Source: Gammaproteobacteria bacterium (GTDB lineage Bacteria > Pseudomonadota > Gammaproteobacteria > GRL18). Taken from it: a DNA stretch of 11,445 nucleotides. A program made the position numbers and the translations under genes. Below, piece after piece: positions 1 through 6,437 of the stretch. The stretch lies in assembly GCA_028571885.1 (NCBI GenBank), contig JAPVVU010000065.1, forward strand, positions 1 to 11,445. Direction: 5' to 3'. The first letter of the stretch is position 1. Every line of letters begins with the position of its first letter. The notes under the pieces were generated by a model. It saw nothing but the letters and a program-made list of their open reading frames with translations, was not told where the DNA came from and did no database searches.

Positions 1-376
1 ACATCTATCTGAAAAAAACCAAAAGTGTTCACGTTCACAACAGAATAGGTGTTCATTTGGTTCTGTCGCAAATAATTCCTGAACACGCACAATCTGACTA
101 TGATCAGATTTTATGCAGCTAATGACTTAACATAACGTCCCAAACCAGAATATTTAGCATCCTATAATATAGCTTTCAGAAATACAAAGCTGTAATTTCA
201 TGTAATTGATAAAGTTTGGATTTGATACTGTCAAGATTCTTTACACAGAGTCGAAAATGACCTTAAGCACTAATTGAAGAGGTAAGCCAGTGCCTAATAT
301 ATAATTGATTATTCAAGCTATTGTGTACTAACATATTAACAACTATTTAAATCATTATATAATTTGACACAATACC
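1..376. other. Gene-free A+T-rich leader region
   Basis: I see no supportable coding region here. The first 90 bases carry several copies of GTTCA/TGAAC, including GTGTTCA near 50 facing TGAACAC near 81. Around 59-72 the sequence GGTTCTGTCGCAAA resembles the terminal inverted repeats of IS6-family elements, but no second end or transposase frame is visible. A TATAAT at 358-363 lies only 13 bases before the TTG proposed as the start of the next gene, which would leave a very short leader. No good -35 partner is visible. Confidence 0.5.
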
Positions 377-1135
377 TTGGATAAAAAATTATTAAGACTG
401 CTGGCCAGACCTCTTTCTCAGCAGCAAAAAACAAAGTTATGGCGATTACTTCTTCGTTTGCGCTATCGTCTCCATACAAGACTCGGCGAATACCCAGACG
501 TACTTTTTAAGATTTATTCTCTTTTCGATCTTTACTCGGACTATATTGTTAATCAAGATTGTGCTCTCGTCATAGATGCCTTTCCTCGTTCAGGCTCCAC
601 ATTTGCTGTATATGCGTTTCACTTGGCGCAGCAAGGCCATCCTGTAAAAGTCGCCTGTCATCTTCATGTCCCGGCACACATTATTCGCGCCTGTAAGTTA
701 AATGTTCCCTCGCTCGTCATCATACGCGATCCAAAGGAAGCAGTAAGCTCCGCGATTATCCGTGAACCTTATCTATCGATAAAAGAGTATTTGTTACGGT
801 ACAAGTCATTTTATACGAGGCTGGAGTCTTGCCGAGGACAATTTTTTCTGGCCCATTTTGATCAAGTGGTAAACCATTTTGATGAGGTGATATACAAACT
901 AAACAAAAGGTACGGCACTTCATTTCAAGAATTTGATTATACTAGGGAAAACCTTGCCCACATTGAGCATCAAATGCATCTTCGGCATCAACAGTATGGT
1001 GGAGGTGCGGGTCAGAGCTACCTACCTAATCCGATAAAACAGAAGGCAAAGCAGTCGGTGGATTTCCGAAATAACGAGATGCTTCTCAAACAATGCGATG
1101 AGATTTATCAACGGTATTTAACGTACTTTGATTAA
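377..1135 (+). CDS. Sulfotransferase-like P-loop protein
   Basis: The 252-residue product looks like a PAPS-dependent sulfotransferase or a close P-loop relative. Residues 70-76 read PRSGSTF, the 5'-phosphosulfate loop of the fold, directly after the hydrophobic strand ALVIDAF. Residues 114-125 read VIIRDPKEAVSS, matching the RDP...S signature of the 3'-phosphate-binding site. Residues 1-60 are basic and amphipathic, with no signal peptide, so a cytoplasmic site or peripheral membrane contact is likely. The acceptor substrate cannot be predicted; bacterial relatives often modify glycans or lipids. The TTG start is forced: an in-frame TGA lies at 365-367 and the first in-frame ATG is near codon 200. 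No Shine-Dalgarno sequence is visible. It has no same-strand partner nearby and sits in gene-poor DNA, so it may be horizontally acquired. The family call is fairly safe; the exact start is not. Confidence 0.78.
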   Translation: MDKKLLRLLARPLSQQQKTKLWRLLLRLRYRLHTRLGEYPDVLFKIYSLFDLYSDYIVNQDCALVIDAFPRSGSTFAVYAFHLAQQGHPVKVACHLHVPAHIIRACKLNVPSLVIIRDPKEAVSSAIIREPYLSIKEYLLRYKSFYTRLESCRGQFFLAHFDQVVNHFDEVIYKLNKRYGTSFQEFDYTRENLAHIEHQMHLRHQQYGGGAGQSYLPNPIKQKAKQSVDFRNNEMLLKQCDEIYQRYLTYFD

Positions 1136-1568
1136 TTTCCTCGTAATTGGTAATGAGTTTTTCTGTTGATGTACCACATTTGACTCGAAACGCCTACATG
1201 GATTATATAATATTAAATAACTATATTGGGACGCTCTCGACTTGGTGTAAGAAATTTTAACAGTTCGTTGGCCATGAATTTTGCCTACTAATCTGATACT
1301 TGAAATTGCAGCTTCTCATCCAAACTGGTTTGAATATGGAATTGCTAATTTTCCGCTAAAGGTCATCAAGAGCAGTTCCCAGATATAATTTGGAATTTTT
1401 AATTATGAATATTCGCATGAAAAAAAGTTTTTATGCATGTCATATTTTTGAAAAAAAGAGAAAATTCTCTATATTACATAAGGTTGCTTAGAATTTATTT
1501 GTTTGAAAAATATAATTATGCTAATATTTTTCTGATAATATAAAGTTATATTTAAAAATTGACCAGGT
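1136..1568. other. Intergenic region, no gene seen
   Basis: About 430 bases of A+T-rich sequence without a supportable reading frame. The second half becomes extremely A+T-rich (about 1380-1560), as expected upstream of a promoter. A short dyad with 6-bp arms, AGAGAA/TTCTCT, lies at 1457-1470. Several TATAAT-like hexamers occur near 1508-1545, but none has a well-spaced -35 element, so I do not call a promoter. Confidence 0.4.
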
Positions 1569-1584
1569 ATGAAAACAAAGCATT

Positions 1585-1830
1585 TTGAAAATTGATTCTT
1601 TCACAAATCCTCTGGATAAACTTCCGCCTATTCTTAAGAAAAATTTAGACCAAAATCTATGTGTCTGCAATGAGGTTCTTAAGATGGATATTATCAATGC
1701 CATCGTAAAGGGGGCTACAACAGTGGAAGAGATTAAAAAACAGACCTATGCCACTGTGGGAAGTGGCTGTTGCACTCAACAGATAGAGCGGTTGATTGAG
1801 TGTCTTTGTTCGTCAGAACCAGAGAAGTAA
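1585..1830 (+). CDS. BFD-like [2Fe-2S]-binding protein, atypical ligands
   Basis: This small 81-residue protein matches the BFD-type [2Fe-2S] fold (bacterioferritin-associated ferredoxin, NirB central domain). It has C26-V-C28 followed by an NEV-x-K-x-D-I segment, two short helices (IINAIVKGATTVEEIKK) and a GSGC turn at residues 59-62, with 33 residues between C28 and C62. In classical members the last two ligands form CxxC. Here residues 62-65 are CCTQ, so the fourth ligand is missing or is replaced by C63; further cysteines lie at 73 and 75. The TTG start lacks a ribosome binding site. An ATG at 1569 starts an 8-codon frame (MKTKHFEN, stop) in another phase. Removing one T from the TTTT run at 1583-1586 would join it to this frame, so the true gene may start at 1569 with a frameshift or sequence error. 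Its role is presumably electron transfer or iron/Fe-S handling; no partner gene is adjacent. Confidence 0.72.
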   Translation: MKIDSFTNPLDKLPPILKKNLDQNLCVCNEVLKMDIINAIVKGATTVEEIKKQTYATVGSGCCTQQIERLIECLCSSEPEK

Positions 1831-1994
1831 CTCCCTTCCCCAATCTTTAGAACAGAGGGCAGAGTCCAAAAAACAAATTGATTGAAACAGAACTGATATA
1901 AAGTCGGGCTTTGTGCTCTAAGCGGAATAAGACCAACCTATCATTCAAACAGCTGTAACAAAAACGAACCTGTCTGATGATATCGTATTGTTAA

Positions 1995-2028
1995 AAGTAA
2001 CATAGAATAAATACTTTATTCGAATCAG
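1995..2028 (+). repeat. 34-bp direct repeat, copy A
   Basis: This copy begins aagtaacatagaataaa, then actttattc and aatcag. It matches 3165-3198 at 32 of 34 positions in the same orientation, exactly 1170 bases away. The copy contains a degenerate dyad: GAATAAA at 2005-2011 faces TTTATTC at 2015-2021. The two substitutions relative to copy B both weaken the palindrome, suggesting that B is the intact form. Confidence 0.85.
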
Positions 2029-2121
2029 TGAAAGGTACTGTAAGGTCTTACATTGTGCATAATCAATTGTTGTTAGTTATAAAAAATACAAGTAGGATGC
2101 AGATATTATGAATACGATGGC

Positions 2122-2162
2122 ATAATAAAATAATGTTTTAGCACAACACATTATTTTATTAT
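2122..2162. repeat. Perfect 15-bp AT-rich inverted repeat
   Basis: The left arm ataataaaataatgt (2122-2136) is the exact reverse complement of acattattttattat (2148-2162), with an 11-base loop. It lies about 45 bases before the Rhs remnant. It could be a weak bidirectional transcription terminator or the ends of a minimal insertion. The stem is almost purely A/T and no gene ends next to it, so no function is assigned. Confidence 0.7.
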
Positions 2163-2205
2163 CAGAAAATTATTAAAAATGACCTGAATGTGTTGGGTTG
2201 TCATT

Positions 2206-2381
2206 AATGAGAATGGATAGTATACAACTACCATCGGTACTATGACCTGAGTCTGGGACGTTATATCACTTTTGATCCCATTGGACTTGATGGTAGCCTC
2301 AATACCTATGGTTATGTTTACCAAAATCCATTGTACTGGATAGAGCCGACTGGTATTACCTCAATAAATGTATCAAAGTAA
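2206..2381 (+). pseudogene. Rhs protein C-terminal core fragment (decayed)
   Basis: The frame running from 2223 to the TAA at 2379-2381 reads YNYHRYYDLSLGRY, then ITFDPIGLDGSLNTYGYV and NPLYWIEPTG. These are the hallmark segments at the end of the Rhs/YD-repeat core (consensus RYYDP..GRY, DPIGL.GG.N.Y.Y, NP..W.DP.G). The preceding residues NENG, expected just before this block, appear one phase away at 2206-2217 and run into a TAG at 2218-2220, so the copy carries both a frameshift and a stop. After PTG only 8 residues follow, with no toxin tip. Intact Rhs genes are thousands of bases long and sit in polymorphic toxin loci. This is a relic of under 200 bases and points to past Rhs recombination or insertion at the site. 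Confidence 0.85.
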
Positions 2382-2511
2382 TTCAATTGTGGCTAGCCGT
2401 CTATTTTAGCATTGGCATAACGCGTCTGAAATAAACAGAATTACTTCATCCTTGATTACCAGAGCTAATGAATTTAATTCTAACGTTCTATATATGATTG
2501 ATTGAATACTA
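2382..2511. other. Short intergenic segment after the Rhs relic
   Basis: These 130 bases lie between the Rhs relic and the convergent minus-strand gene. No reading frame, immunity-protein-like sequence or clear terminator hairpin is visible. Confidence 0.4.
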
Positions 2512-3117
2512 TTAATTAATTAACACAATTGGGACATTAATATCTTTTTGAATTTTATGATTATTCAAAAAATCAGTGATTAATAAATCATGTGAGTCTG
2601 TCACCAGATACTGTAGTGTGCGGTGCTTCATAAGATAGTTTTTAATGTCGCTGACTGAGTCATTGATTAATTTAACCAACCGAATATCAATACCATTTTC
2701 ATAAAAACTAGACCGGGCCAGCTTATAGAATGACTCAGATACTGTATTTTTATGCATGCCATGAAATAAAACGTCGACAGAATAATTATTTGAATTGGCC
2801 AAAATATAACTTAGAACATTTTGATTAGTTGTATCATTACACAGCAAAGCAATATGTTTTTTGTGATCTATGAACTGAGCTGGATTAATAATCCTGGATT
2901 GGTCTGCATAAATCTGTGGTTTGTTTTCAACAGGACGATCATTAAGAATCCGATCTTTTTCAGATGAAGACAGGTACTCATCTGCATATTGTGCAGATAA
3001 ACCATTTAATATTTTATTTAAACTTTTTATCATTTTATTTGCCTTATAATAAGAGTTATTCGTACTTATCTTATATATAGCAAGTAATGTGCCACCAAAT
3101 ATAATAATGTAATGCAT
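2512..3117 (-). CDS. Unrecognised membrane-anchored protein, USP-like alpha/beta domain
   Basis: I do not recognise this gene by name. From the ATG at 3117 it encodes 201 residues. Residues 2-17 (HYIIIFGGTLLAIYKI) form one hydrophobic segment, followed by a polar linker rich in N, S and K to about residue 85. The last 115 residues alternate as beta-alpha units: HIALLCND, a helix, YSVDVLFHG, a helix, IDIRLVKLIN, a helix, LQYLVTDSHD, a helix, and a final strand NVPIVLIN. This order and the closing P-[IV]-V-L-[IV] strand resemble the universal stress protein fold. The GxxG...G(S/T) nucleotide loop of ATP-binding USPs is absent. A longer version from a TTG at 3141 is possible; neither start has a clear ribosome binding site. 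Copy B of the palindromic repeat lies 48 bases upstream of the ATG. Gene reality is fairly likely; the fold assignment is tentative. Confidence 0.55.
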   Translation of the reverse strand: MHYIIIFGGTLLAIYKISTNNSYYKANKMIKSLNKILNGLSAQYADEYLSSSEKDRILNDRPVENKPQIYADQSRIINPAQFIDHKKHIALLCNDTTNQNVLSYILANSNNYSVDVLFHGMHKNTVSESFYKLARSSFYENGIDIRLVKLINDSVSDIKNYLMKHRTLQYLVTDSHDLLITDFLNNHKIQKDINVPIVLIN

Positions 3118-3164
3118 TGAATTATAAGAAAAATAAAACAATAAAATTTATAGGGTGTTGCAAT

Positions 3165-3198
3165 AAGTAACATAGAATAAAGACTTTATTCTAATCAG
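3165..3198 (+). repeat. 34-bp direct repeat, copy B, with perfect palindrome
   Basis: This is the second copy of the repeat at 1995-2028 (two mismatches). Within it, 3173-3193 is a perfect palindrome with 10-bp arms (TAGAATAAAG and CTTTATTCTA) around a single A at 3183. It lies just upstream of the minus-strand gene at 2512-3117, in a position where an operator could act, and about 100 bases beyond the end of the gene at 3291-4700. It could equally be the remnant end of a mobile element. Confidence 0.85.
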
Positions 3199-3290
3199 CT
3201 AATATTGCTTCTTTTGGCCGGTGCTGCAGATTGCAATAGCAGTGTTTCAATAATGAAATGTGTAATTGGGTTTTTAAACTCATTGCAGTC

Positions 3291-4700
3291 TCATCCTAAA
3301 GTATATTCCTGATGCATTACGGGCATTTCCACATGAGTATTTTTCAATTTGTCAGCGAAAATGCGCATACTTTTTTCTTCACCATGAACAAGAAAAGTTG
3401 TTTTTGGATCACCTGTCTGCTTATGCCAGGCAAGTAGTTCCGATTGATCGGCATGTGCTGAAAGACCACCAATAGTATGTATGCTCGCTTTTACCTGAAT
3501 TTCTTCACCATAAATTTTTACTCGATCTGCCCCGTCAATAATTCGGCGAGCCAATGTACCTCGGGCAGCAAAGCCTACAAAGACAATACTATTTCGTTCG
3601 CCCCATATATTATGCTTTAAATGATGACGAATCCGACCACCGGTGCACATACCAGAACCAGCCATAATGACTGCACCACCGCTAATCATATTGATAGCCA
3701 TAGATTCAGAAGTCTCCCGGGTAAAATGTAATCCCGGAAAATCAAAGGGATCACTGCCGCCATGTGTGACTTTCAGCGTTTCTGTATTATAACATTCAGG
3801 ATGACGTTCAAATATTTGTGTCGCAGAGATCGCCATGGGCGAGTCAAGAAATACGTTAGCATAATGCTTGATGCGTCGATTACTCACTCCTTCTCTCAGG
3901 TAGTAGAGGATTTCCTGTGCACGTTCCAGGGCAAATGTTGGAATAATAACATTGCCTCCACGCCCTATTGTTTCATTAACGATATCATAAAACTCATCAA
4001 TAGAAGGCAGTAATTGCTTGTGCAGACGATTACCGTAAGTGGTTTCCATTACAACCGTATCAACTTTAGGTGGTGGTGTTGGGTTGCGCAGGATTGCACG
4101 TCCTCCATAACCAAGATCACCTGAAAACAGCAGACTATGCTTCTGTGCATCTTCTTCAAGTTCTAAAAATATACTGGCGGAACCAAGAATGTGCCCGGCA
4201 TCCAGAAAAGTAGCACGAATACCGGGAGCAATTTGTATAGGATTATTATAAGTTGCTCTTCGTTGAAAAGATTCCAGGCAATTTAAAGCATCCAGCGTAG
4301 TGTACAATGGTTCAATTTCATTGCTGTGTTTATGGTTAGTAGAACCATGGCGACGTTTGGCTTTGCGTTTCTGATAACGAGCGTCTTCTTCCTGTAATCC
4401 GGCAGAATCAAGCATGATTAATCGTGCCAGTTCAACCGAAGCTGAGGTGGTGATCACCTCTCCCGTAAACCCTCGTTTGCTGAGCAAAGGAATACGTCCG
4501 CAGTGATCAAGATGAGCATGGGTAAGTAAAACAAAATCAATCGATTTTGGATCAAAACCAAAATCTTGAGAATTTTCTTCAGCCAGTTCCCGTCCACCCT
4601 GAAATAAACCACAATCAATTAAAATGCGTTTGCCCGCACATTCAAGCAGATGACAGGAGCCGGTAACATCCTGAGCCGCACCGTGAAATGAAATTTTCAT
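3291..4700 (-). CDS. MBL-fold/beta-CASP metallo-hydrolase (RNase-like)
   Basis: This protein of 469-470 residues is a full-length metallo-beta-lactamase/beta-CASP/RMMBL enzyme of the CPSF73-like group, cytoplasmic and expected to be a zinc-dependent ribonuclease. Counting from the first ATG, the metal-binding motif THAHLDH is at 61-67, H171 lies in DAGHILGS and D196 in FSGDLG. The beta-CASP part has motif A acid E220 in METTYG. The GxGMCTGGR segment (349-357), GGLSAHADQ (412-420) and the LVHGE block (438-442) complete the C-terminal module. Residues 112-127 form a basic, histidine-rich linker after the MBL motifs. Two adjacent ATGs exist (4703 and 4700). AGGA lies 3 bases from the first and 6 from the second, so I chose the second. 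The gene diverges from the AMP phosphorylase-like operon across 219 bases, suggesting a link between RNA breakdown and nucleotide salvage. Whether it acts as an endo- or exonuclease cannot be told. Confidence 0.94.
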   Translation of the reverse strand: MKISFHGAAQDVTGSCHLLECAGKRILIDCGLFQGGRELAEENSQDFGFDPKSIDFVLLTHAHLDHCGRIPLLSKRGFTGEVITTSASVELARLIMLDSAGLQEEDARYQKRKAKRRHGSTNHKHSNEIEPLYTTLDALNCLESFQRRATYNNPIQIAPGIRATFLDAGHILGSASIFLELEEDAQKHSLLFSGDLGYGGRAILRNPTPPPKVDTVVMETTYGNRLHKQLLPSIDEFYDIVNETIGRGGNVIIPTFALERAQEILYYLREGVSNRRIKHYANVFLDSPMAISATQIFERHPECYNTETLKVTHGGSDPFDFPGLHFTRETSESMAINMISGGAVIMAGSGMCTGGRIRHHLKHNIWGERNSIVFVGFAARGTLARRIIDGADRVKIYGEEIQVKASIHTIGGLSAHADQSELLAWHKQTGDPKTTFLVHGEEKSMRIFADKLKNTHVEMPVMHQEYTLG

Positions 4701-4703
4701 CAT

Positions 4704-4922
4704 AATTCCTTTTTTAATCTACTTTATATGTTGTTATATTAAAAAGTATAATGAAACTAAAGATTTTAATCATATAATAAAGTTTATAACCATTAGGCTC
4801 TATTTTTATATAAAATAAAATGACTTAACTCATATCAAGTTTATTTAGTTTTAGCGGTTATTTTATCCAGTGAAAATGATAATATTAGTTTATCCGTTTT
4901 AAATAATGAGATAAATCCAATC
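4704..4922. promoter_or_regulatory. Divergent intergenic promoter region
   Basis: These 219 bases separate the minus-strand beta-CASP gene from the plus-strand phosphorylase operon, so both promoters should lie here. The segment is very A+T-rich. On the plus strand GATAAT at 4878-4883 is a plausible -10 for the operon. On the minus strand TATACT and TATAAA hexamers occur within 50 bases of the gene start. None has a strong -35 partner and no clear operator dyad is visible, so the individual elements are left uncalled. Confidence 0.45.
4706..4710 (-). promoter_or_regulatory. Ribosome binding site of the beta-CASP gene
   Basis: The minus strand reads AAAAAAGGAATT directly before ATGATG. The AGGA core is six bases from the second ATG (4700) and three from the first (4703). 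This spacing favours the second ATG as the main start. Confidence 0.7.
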
Positions 4923-6437
4923 ATGAAGACTCTAAAGCTTCGAAAAGTTGCCATTGATACCTATAAAGAAAATGTTGCTTACTTACACCGTGATTGTCCA
5001 CTATATCGTAGTGAAGGTTTTCAAGCTCTCAACAAAATTGAAATTAGAGACGGTACTGAAACAACTCCCGTTATTGCTGTGCTGAATATTGTTGATGATG
5101 AAACAATTATCGCTCCAGATGAACTGGGATTGAGTGAACAAACCTTTTCACAGTTTAACGGCATAGAAAACAGTGCCGTCTATGTTAATCATGCCACACC
5201 ACCCACTTCACTACGCCTGGTACATGAGAAAATTGCAGGGAATAAACTTGGAAAAAAAGACTTTCTGCATATCTGTGAAGATATTGTCAATAACCGTTAC
5301 TCCAAAATAGAGATCTCTGCATTTCTTGTGGGTTGTGCCGAAGGCGGACTGGAAAGAGATGAAATGCTCTATCTTACCGAGGCCATGGTGGAGACGGGTC
5401 AAAGCCTTGACTGGGGTGAACCTATGGTTGTGGATAAACACTGTATTGGCGGCATTCCAGGTAATCGTACCACCATGTTAATTGTGCCTATTGTTGCAGC
5501 TCACGGTATGTTGATGCCCAAGACTTCCAGTCGAGCCATTACTTCGCCTTCGGGTACATCAGATACCATGGAAGTGCTGGCAAAGGTAAATCTTAAACCG
5601 GATGAATTACGTTCTATTGCTCAGCATCAGCGTGGTTTTATTGCCTGGGGAGGCTCGGCAAACCTGGCACCGGTTGATGATATTCTGATATCAGTGGAAC
5701 GACCTCTGGCACTGGATTCAAAAGGTCAGATGATTGCTTCTATTTTGTCTAAAAAAATTGCTGCCGGTTCCACACATTTACTGATTGATATTCCCATGGG
5801 CCCTACAGCAAAAGTGCATACCCAAAACGAAGCACTCAAACTACGCAAATTATTTGAATATATTGGCGATCGATCCAACCTGAATCTGGAAGTTGTTATC
5901 ACTGATGGTCGTCAACCCATTGGCAATGGTATCGGCCCATCTCTGGAAGCACGGGATGTGATGCAGATACTACAAAATGATCCGCATGCACCTGTGGATT
6001 TAAAAGAAAAATCATTACAACTGGCGGGGCGAATATTAGAATTTGATCCAGATGTAAGAGGAGGACAAGGTTATTATCTTGCACGGGATCTGCTTGAGTC
6101 AGGTCGGGCACTGAAAAAAATGGAAGATATTATTGCGCTTCAGGGCAGTAACCTTATCCCAACCAGGCCTGCACAATTTCATTATCAGGTACTGGCTCCA
6201 ACAGCAGGCTTTGTCAATGCCATTGATAATCTGCAAATTGCACATATTGCCCGAATGGCGGGTGCCCCTATGGATAAGATTGCGGGTATCGACTTGCATA
6301 AAAAACTCAATGACCCGGTTGAAAAAGATGAACCGCTTTATACAATTAATGCTGAATTTAATGCAGATTATCAGTTTGCCAAAACCCTGGCTGTGAAAAA
6401 CTCCGGCTACACAATTGGAGAATACAATGAGTTTTGA
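4923..6437 (+). CDS. AMP phosphorylase-type thymidine phosphorylase family protein
   Basis: The 504-residue product belongs to the nucleoside/nucleotide phosphorylase family. It has the length and extra N-terminal domain (about 1-95) of archaeal-type AMP phosphorylases rather than the roughly 440 residues of DeoA. The helical domain follows ([19 protein letters not shown]). The phosphate/substrate-binding blocks are [14 protein letters not shown] (171-184) and [18 protein letters not shown] (200-217), then [12 protein letters not shown] and a C-terminal AMAGAP-like domain. Characterised AMP phosphorylases convert NMP plus phosphate to free base plus ribose 1,5-bisphosphate. That activity is inferred here, and thymidine or other substrates remain possible. 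The ATG start has only a weak upstream GAG. The stop TGA overlaps the start of the next gene by 11 bases, which implies translational coupling with the PRPP synthetase homologue. No RuBisCO or R15P isomerase is adjacent, so the fate of the product would differ from the archaeal pathway. Confidence 0.9.
   Translation: MKTLKLRKVAIDTYKENVAYLHRDCPLYRSEGFQALNKIEIRDGTETTPVIAVLNIVDDETIIAPDELGLSEQTFSQFNGIENSAVYVNHATPPTSLRLVHEKIAGNKLGKKDFLHICEDIVNNRYSKIEISAFLVGCAEGGLERDEMLYLTEAMVETGQSLDWGEPMVVDKHCIGGIPGNRTTMLIVPIVAAHGMLMPKTSSRAITSPSGTSDTMEVLAKVNLKPDELRSIAQHQRGFIAWGGSANLAPVDDILISVERPLALDSKGQMIASILSKKIAAGSTHLLIDIPMGPTAKVHTQNEALKLRKLFEYIGDRSNLNLEVVITDGRQPIGNGIGPSLEARDVMQILQNDPHAPVDLKEKSLQLAGRILEFDPDVRGGQGYYLARDLLESGRALKKMEDIIALQGSNLIPTRPAQFHYQVLAPTAGFVNAIDNLQIAHIARMAGAPMDKIAGIDLHKKLNDPVEKDEPLYTINAEFNADYQFAKTLAVKNSGYTIGEYNEF
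6417..6420 (+). promoter_or_regulatory. Ribosome binding site of the PRPP synthetase homologue
   Basis: GGAG lies inside the end of the phosphorylase gene, six bases before the ATG at 6427. This spacing decides for ATG 6427 over an in-frame TTG at 6415, which would place the site inside the coding sequence. Confidence 0.8.

Larger units (their letters stand above)
1831..2205. other. Intergenic region with repeat copy and AT-rich hairpin
   Basis: No coding region is supportable in this roughly 370-base stretch. It contains the left copy of the 34-bp palindrome-bearing repeat (1995-2028) and a perfect 15-bp inverted repeat (2122-2162). It leads directly into the Rhs fragment, so it may be the residue of a larger decayed Rhs gene or of an insertion. 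Confidence 0.5.

Noticed and set aside
59..77. IS6-family-like terminal sequence (GGTTCTGTCGCAAA)
   Set aside because: Only a short match recalled from memory; no partner inverted repeat and no transposase frame on either strand nearby, so not called as a mobile element.
262..278. A further PmrA-like box starting CTTAAG near 262
   Set aside because: The half-site five bases downstream is ATTGAA, which does not fit YTTAAK, and no -10 follows at the right distance.
1521..1703. Minus-strand frame opposite the BFD-like gene
   Set aside because: No recognisable motif, covers the conserved cysteine region in antisense, and the plus-strand frame has a clear family match.
3200..3290. Terminator after the beta-CASP gene
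   Set aside because: Short partial dyads are present, but there is no stable stem followed by a T-run on the minus strand.
6415..6426. TTG at 6415 as start of the PRPP synthetase homologue
   Set aside because: The GGAG at 6417-6420 is ideally placed for ATG 6427 and would lie inside the gene if TTG were used.
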